From: Kluyvera cryocrescens NBRC 102467
GTDB taxonomy: Bacteria > Pseudomonadota > Gammaproteobacteria > Enterobacterales > Enterobacteriaceae
Direction of reading: 5' to 3'
DNA: 64,000 bases
Assembly (NCBI RefSeq): GCF_001571285.1
Contig: NZ_BCTM01000004.1
Span: forward strand, 1-64,000
Made by a program: the position numbers and the translations under genes. The notes beneath the pieces are model-generated. The model had not been told where the DNA came from and did no database searches. It was given only the letters and a program-made list of their open reading frames with translations. This document shows positions 62,194 through 64,000 of the stretch, piece by piece. How positions within the stretch are numbered: position 1 is the stretch's first letter; every line of letters begins with the position of its first letter.

Positions 62194-62916
62194 ATGAAAA
62201 AAACGCTTCTCTCACTGTTTCTGCTTGCCGTATCACTGCCAACATTGGCGGCGCCCGTGCTGACGGCCGCCCAGGAGGCTCGGGTACAAGAACTGGTGCA
62301 GGAAACCTTGCTCAAGCATCCGGAGATTCTGGCCGCGGCGGCAGAAAAGCTCGACCAGCAGGACGCACAGGCCAATCAGCAAATCGTGAATAAGGTGATT
62401 GCCGATAACAGCGATTTCCTGTTCCGTGATGCCAATTCACCGCGTATCGGCGCGGAGCATCCCCGGCTGACGCTGGTGGTTTTTACCGACTACAACTGTC
62501 CCTATTGCAAGAAATTCGACCCGTATCTGGAACAGATTGTCGCCAAATACCCTGACGTCGCGGTGATATTTAAATTCCTGCCTTATCGCTCGGAAAGTTC
62601 GGTAACCGCCGCGCGCGATGCGCTAACCGTATGGCGATCGCATCCGCAGCAGTTTATTAAGTTCAACGACATCCTGATGACTAAAAAAGGCTATCACGAT
62701 GATGCCAGCATAACGGCGGCGAAAAAGAAAGCGGGCGTGGTGGTTGATGAACCGGACAGCCAAAGCTTCGAAACGATTAAGAAAAGTCTCGCGTTGGCGC
62801 AACAGCTGGGAATTCAGGGGACGCCCGCGACGCTGATAGGAAATGAACTGCTTTCAGGCTGGGTTCCCTTCGAACAGTTTGATGCTATGGTCAGCGATGC
62901 GCTGAAAAAACAGTAA
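62194..62916 (+). CDS. scsC: ScsC, thioredoxin-fold periplasmic disulfide protein with N-terminal stalk
   Basis: 240 residues with a signal peptide (about 1-20). The thioredoxin domain has the active site CPYC (Cys102-Cys105) and the cis-proline loop QGTPATLIG. About 40 residues longer than Salmonella ScsC, it has an N-terminal helical segment (AQEARVQELVQETLLKHPEI to about residue 75). This is the extra part that makes Proteus mirabilis ScsC a trimer and a disulfide isomerase; monomeric Salmonella ScsC lacks it. By this feature I predict a trimeric isomerase. It follows scsB by 6 bases and should be kept reduced by it. Confidence 0.9.
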   Translation: MKKTLLSLFLLAVSLPTLAAPVLTAAQEARVQELVQETLLKHPEILAAAAEKLDQQDAQANQQIVNKVIADNSDFLFRDANSPRIGAEHPRLTLVVFTDYNCPYCKKFDPYLEQIVAKYPDVAVIFKFLPYRSESSVTAARDALTVWRSHPQQFIKFNDILMTKKGYHDDASITAAKKKAGVVVDEPDSQSFETIKKSLALAQQLGIQGTPATLIGNELLSGWVPFEQFDAMVSDALKKQ

Positions 62917-62961
62917 ATCCGTATGCGGGGGGAGGTTGCCCCCGTTTTATGAGGTGTGATG

Positions 62962-63720
62962 ATGAAACGTATGATCTTAACCGCGTTCTTGATGGCCCCG
63001 ATGCTGGCCTGTGCGCAGAATGCCGTCCCCGATATCATTAAGCGCTTTAGCGAACAGCAGAATATTACTGATGTGAAAGCCGTCGATGCGCCCGGTGGCG
63101 TCAAAAGCTGGGTTGGACAATATCAGGACATGGGGGTCAATCTCTTTTTGACGCCCGACGGCCAACATGTGATTTCCGGCTACCTATATGATGCGCAGGG
63201 GAAAAATCTCAGCGAGGGATATTTCAAAGAGCAGATCTATATTCCGCTCGGCCGGGAGATGTGGAAAACCCTCAATGCGACGCAGCCGCTGAAAGAGGGG
63301 CCGGATACCGCCGCCAGAAAAGTGTTTGTGTTCGCCGAACCGTTCTGTCCTTACTGTAAAGTGTTCTGGTCCGCCGCTCAGCCTTGGGTCGCCGCGGGGA
63401 AAGTGCAGCTCAATACGCTGATGGTGGCATTTTTAAATCCAAAAAGCGGGCGCTACGCCACGGCTATCCTCAATGCGCCGGATCCGGTTGCGGCCTGGCG
63501 CGACTATGAGCTGTCCGGTGGCAAGAAACTGCCGCATTTTGAAGGCGCCACGCCGCGTGCGACCTTTAATCAGCTCCAGCATCATCAAAAGCTGATGGAT
63601 GATTTAGGCGCCAATGCAACGCCGGCAATCTACTACATGAACGCCAACAATGAGCTGCAGCAGGTGGTGGGAATGCCGGATGAAAAACAACTGGTGGAGA
63701 TGTTTGGACCTCGGCCCTGA
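62962..63720 (+). CDS. dsbG: DsbG, periplasmic disulfide isomerase/thiol reductase
   Basis: 252 residues from the ATG at 62962, best spaced behind GAGG; tandem starts GTG 62956 and ATG 62959 are also in frame. A signal peptide (about 1-18, MLACAQ) precedes the DsbC/DsbG dimerisation domain, with the E. coli-like run VKSWVGQYQDMGVNLFLTPDG. The thioredoxin domain carries CPYC (Cys129-Cys132) in EPFCPYCKVFW and the cis-proline in NATPAIYYM. E. coli DsbG protects single cysteines in periplasmic proteins from oxidation and is reduced by DsbD. Here it takes the place of scsD after scsC, 45 bases on, joining the copper operon. Confidence 0.92.
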   Translation: MKRMILTAFLMAPMLACAQNAVPDIIKRFSEQQNITDVKAVDAPGGVKSWVGQYQDMGVNLFLTPDGQHVISGYLYDAQGKNLSEGYFKEQIYIPLGREMWKTLNATQPLKEGPDTAARKVFVFAEPFCPYCKVFWSAAQPWVAAGKVQLNTLMVAFLNPKSGRYATAILNAPDPVAAWRDYELSGGKKLPHFEGATPRATFNQLQHHQKLMDDLGANATPAIYYMNANNELQQVVGMPDEKQLVEMFGPRP

Positions 63721-63781
63721 GTGCATGTATGAGGCGACAGGCGTCAGGAAATATTAGCGTAGGCGCCGCTTGACGATAAGT

Positions 63782-63817
63782 GAGGTGCTGCCGGCGAGGC
63801 ATTTCCGGCAACACCTC
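63782..63817. terminator. Stem-loop after dsbG
   Basis: GAGGTG-TGCCGG pairs with CCGGCA-CACCTC (one mismatched pair) around a 10-base loop. It sits between dsbG and the convergent small membrane-protein gene, so it probably ends both transcripts, although no T-run follows. Confidence 0.5.
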
Positions 63818-63831
63818 TATAATTCGAAGTC

Positions 63832-63960
63832 TTAGGATTTTCCTAGTAACTTATTGATCACCGGCGTTAATACCATCACCAGCGTGACGAAGACGGCCAG
63901 CAGTATCGCCGAAAGTAATTTATGGTTGTTGATGTTGTTAAGTATCATCGGCAGAGTCAA
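63832..63960 (-). CDS. Small single-span membrane protein, TTG start
   Basis: 42 residues starting at TTG (63960). The ribosome site AGGAGGAGG (63967-63975) is strong and lies 6 bases before it; the next ATG (63948) is 18 bases away, too far. One helix (about residues 16-36, LLSAILLAVFVTLVMVLTPV) is followed by a short basic tail (INKLLGKS). The family is not recognised. Many such small membrane proteins of enterobacteria modulate transporters or sensors, but nothing here points to a partner. The leader up to the window edge is only 40 bases, so its promoter is not visible. Confidence 0.6.
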   Translation of the reverse strand: MTLPMILNNINNHKLLSAILLAVFVTLVMVLTPVINKLLGKS

Positions 63961-64000
63961 TTTATTCCTCCTCCTGTAATGAGTAATGATAGGCATTAGC

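Noticed and set aside
60042..63720. scsD as the fourth gene of the scs operon
   Set aside because: The fourth gene has the DsbC/G dimerisation domain and DsbG sequence, not the short thioredoxin-like ScsD.

Overview
The window looks like chromosome of a member of the Enterobacteriaceae. AdiC, AdiA, AnsP, HdeD and DsbG read as close full-length relatives of the Escherichia coli proteins. The srfABC genes, the Bap-type adhesin with its own type I exporter and the scs copper genes recall Salmonella and its relatives. I cannot name the genus. I see no insertion sequence, integrase, tRNA, rRNA or CRISPR array.

Region 1 (about 200-7400) is an acid-resistance cluster: hdeB, adiC, adiY, hdeA, hdeD, a gadE-type regulator and adiA. 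In E. coli the arginine genes (adiA-adiY-adiC) and the hde/gadE genes sit at separate loci. Here hdeA, hdeD and gadE lie between adiA and adiY, with hdeB beyond adiC. HdeA has lost one of its two disulfide cysteines.

Region 2 (about 7770-25240) is a block of twelve same-strand genes with overlapping or close junctions, probably one operon read right to left. The order is two lipoproteins, a membrane protein with a C-terminal TerD-like domain, SrfA, SrfB (actin/Hsp70-like ATPase), SrfC (P-loop GTPase-like), a membrane-anchored protein, a secreted von Willebrand A protein, an ABC ATPase, an FtsX/MacB-type permease, a secreted SUMF1-type protein and a small secreted protein. The vWA, ABC, permease and SUMF1 set resembles the TagQRST/PpkA signalling module of some type VI secretion loci, but no T6SS gene is present. 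This is the best candidate for an under-described system. A separate secreted orphan (7774-8226) converges on its end.

Region 3 (about 25240-47350) holds a 1.9 kb AT-rich stretch with no convincing gene. It is followed by a 5,028-residue surface adhesin with 38 Ig-like repeats by my count, and a complete type I exporter (TolC-like, ABC, HlyD-like).

Region 4 (about 47400-53250) is a set of poorly known envelope genes: two Omp85-type barrels without POTRA domains, another predicted barrel, a DUF4056-type secreted protein, and two proteins of unknown function.

Region 5 (about 53500-64000) holds ansP, then an OprD-type porin, a periplasmic histidine-phosphatase-like protein and a periplasmic SurE-like phosphatase. 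The last two are divergent, and each has a strong terminator-like hairpin in its leader. Next come an outer-membrane barrel gene split in two at a G6 tract, the operon scsA-scsB-scsC-dsbG, and a 42-residue membrane protein with a TTG start.

Most products act in the envelope: acid survival, surface adhesion, envelope signalling, and periplasmic thiol and phosphate chemistry.
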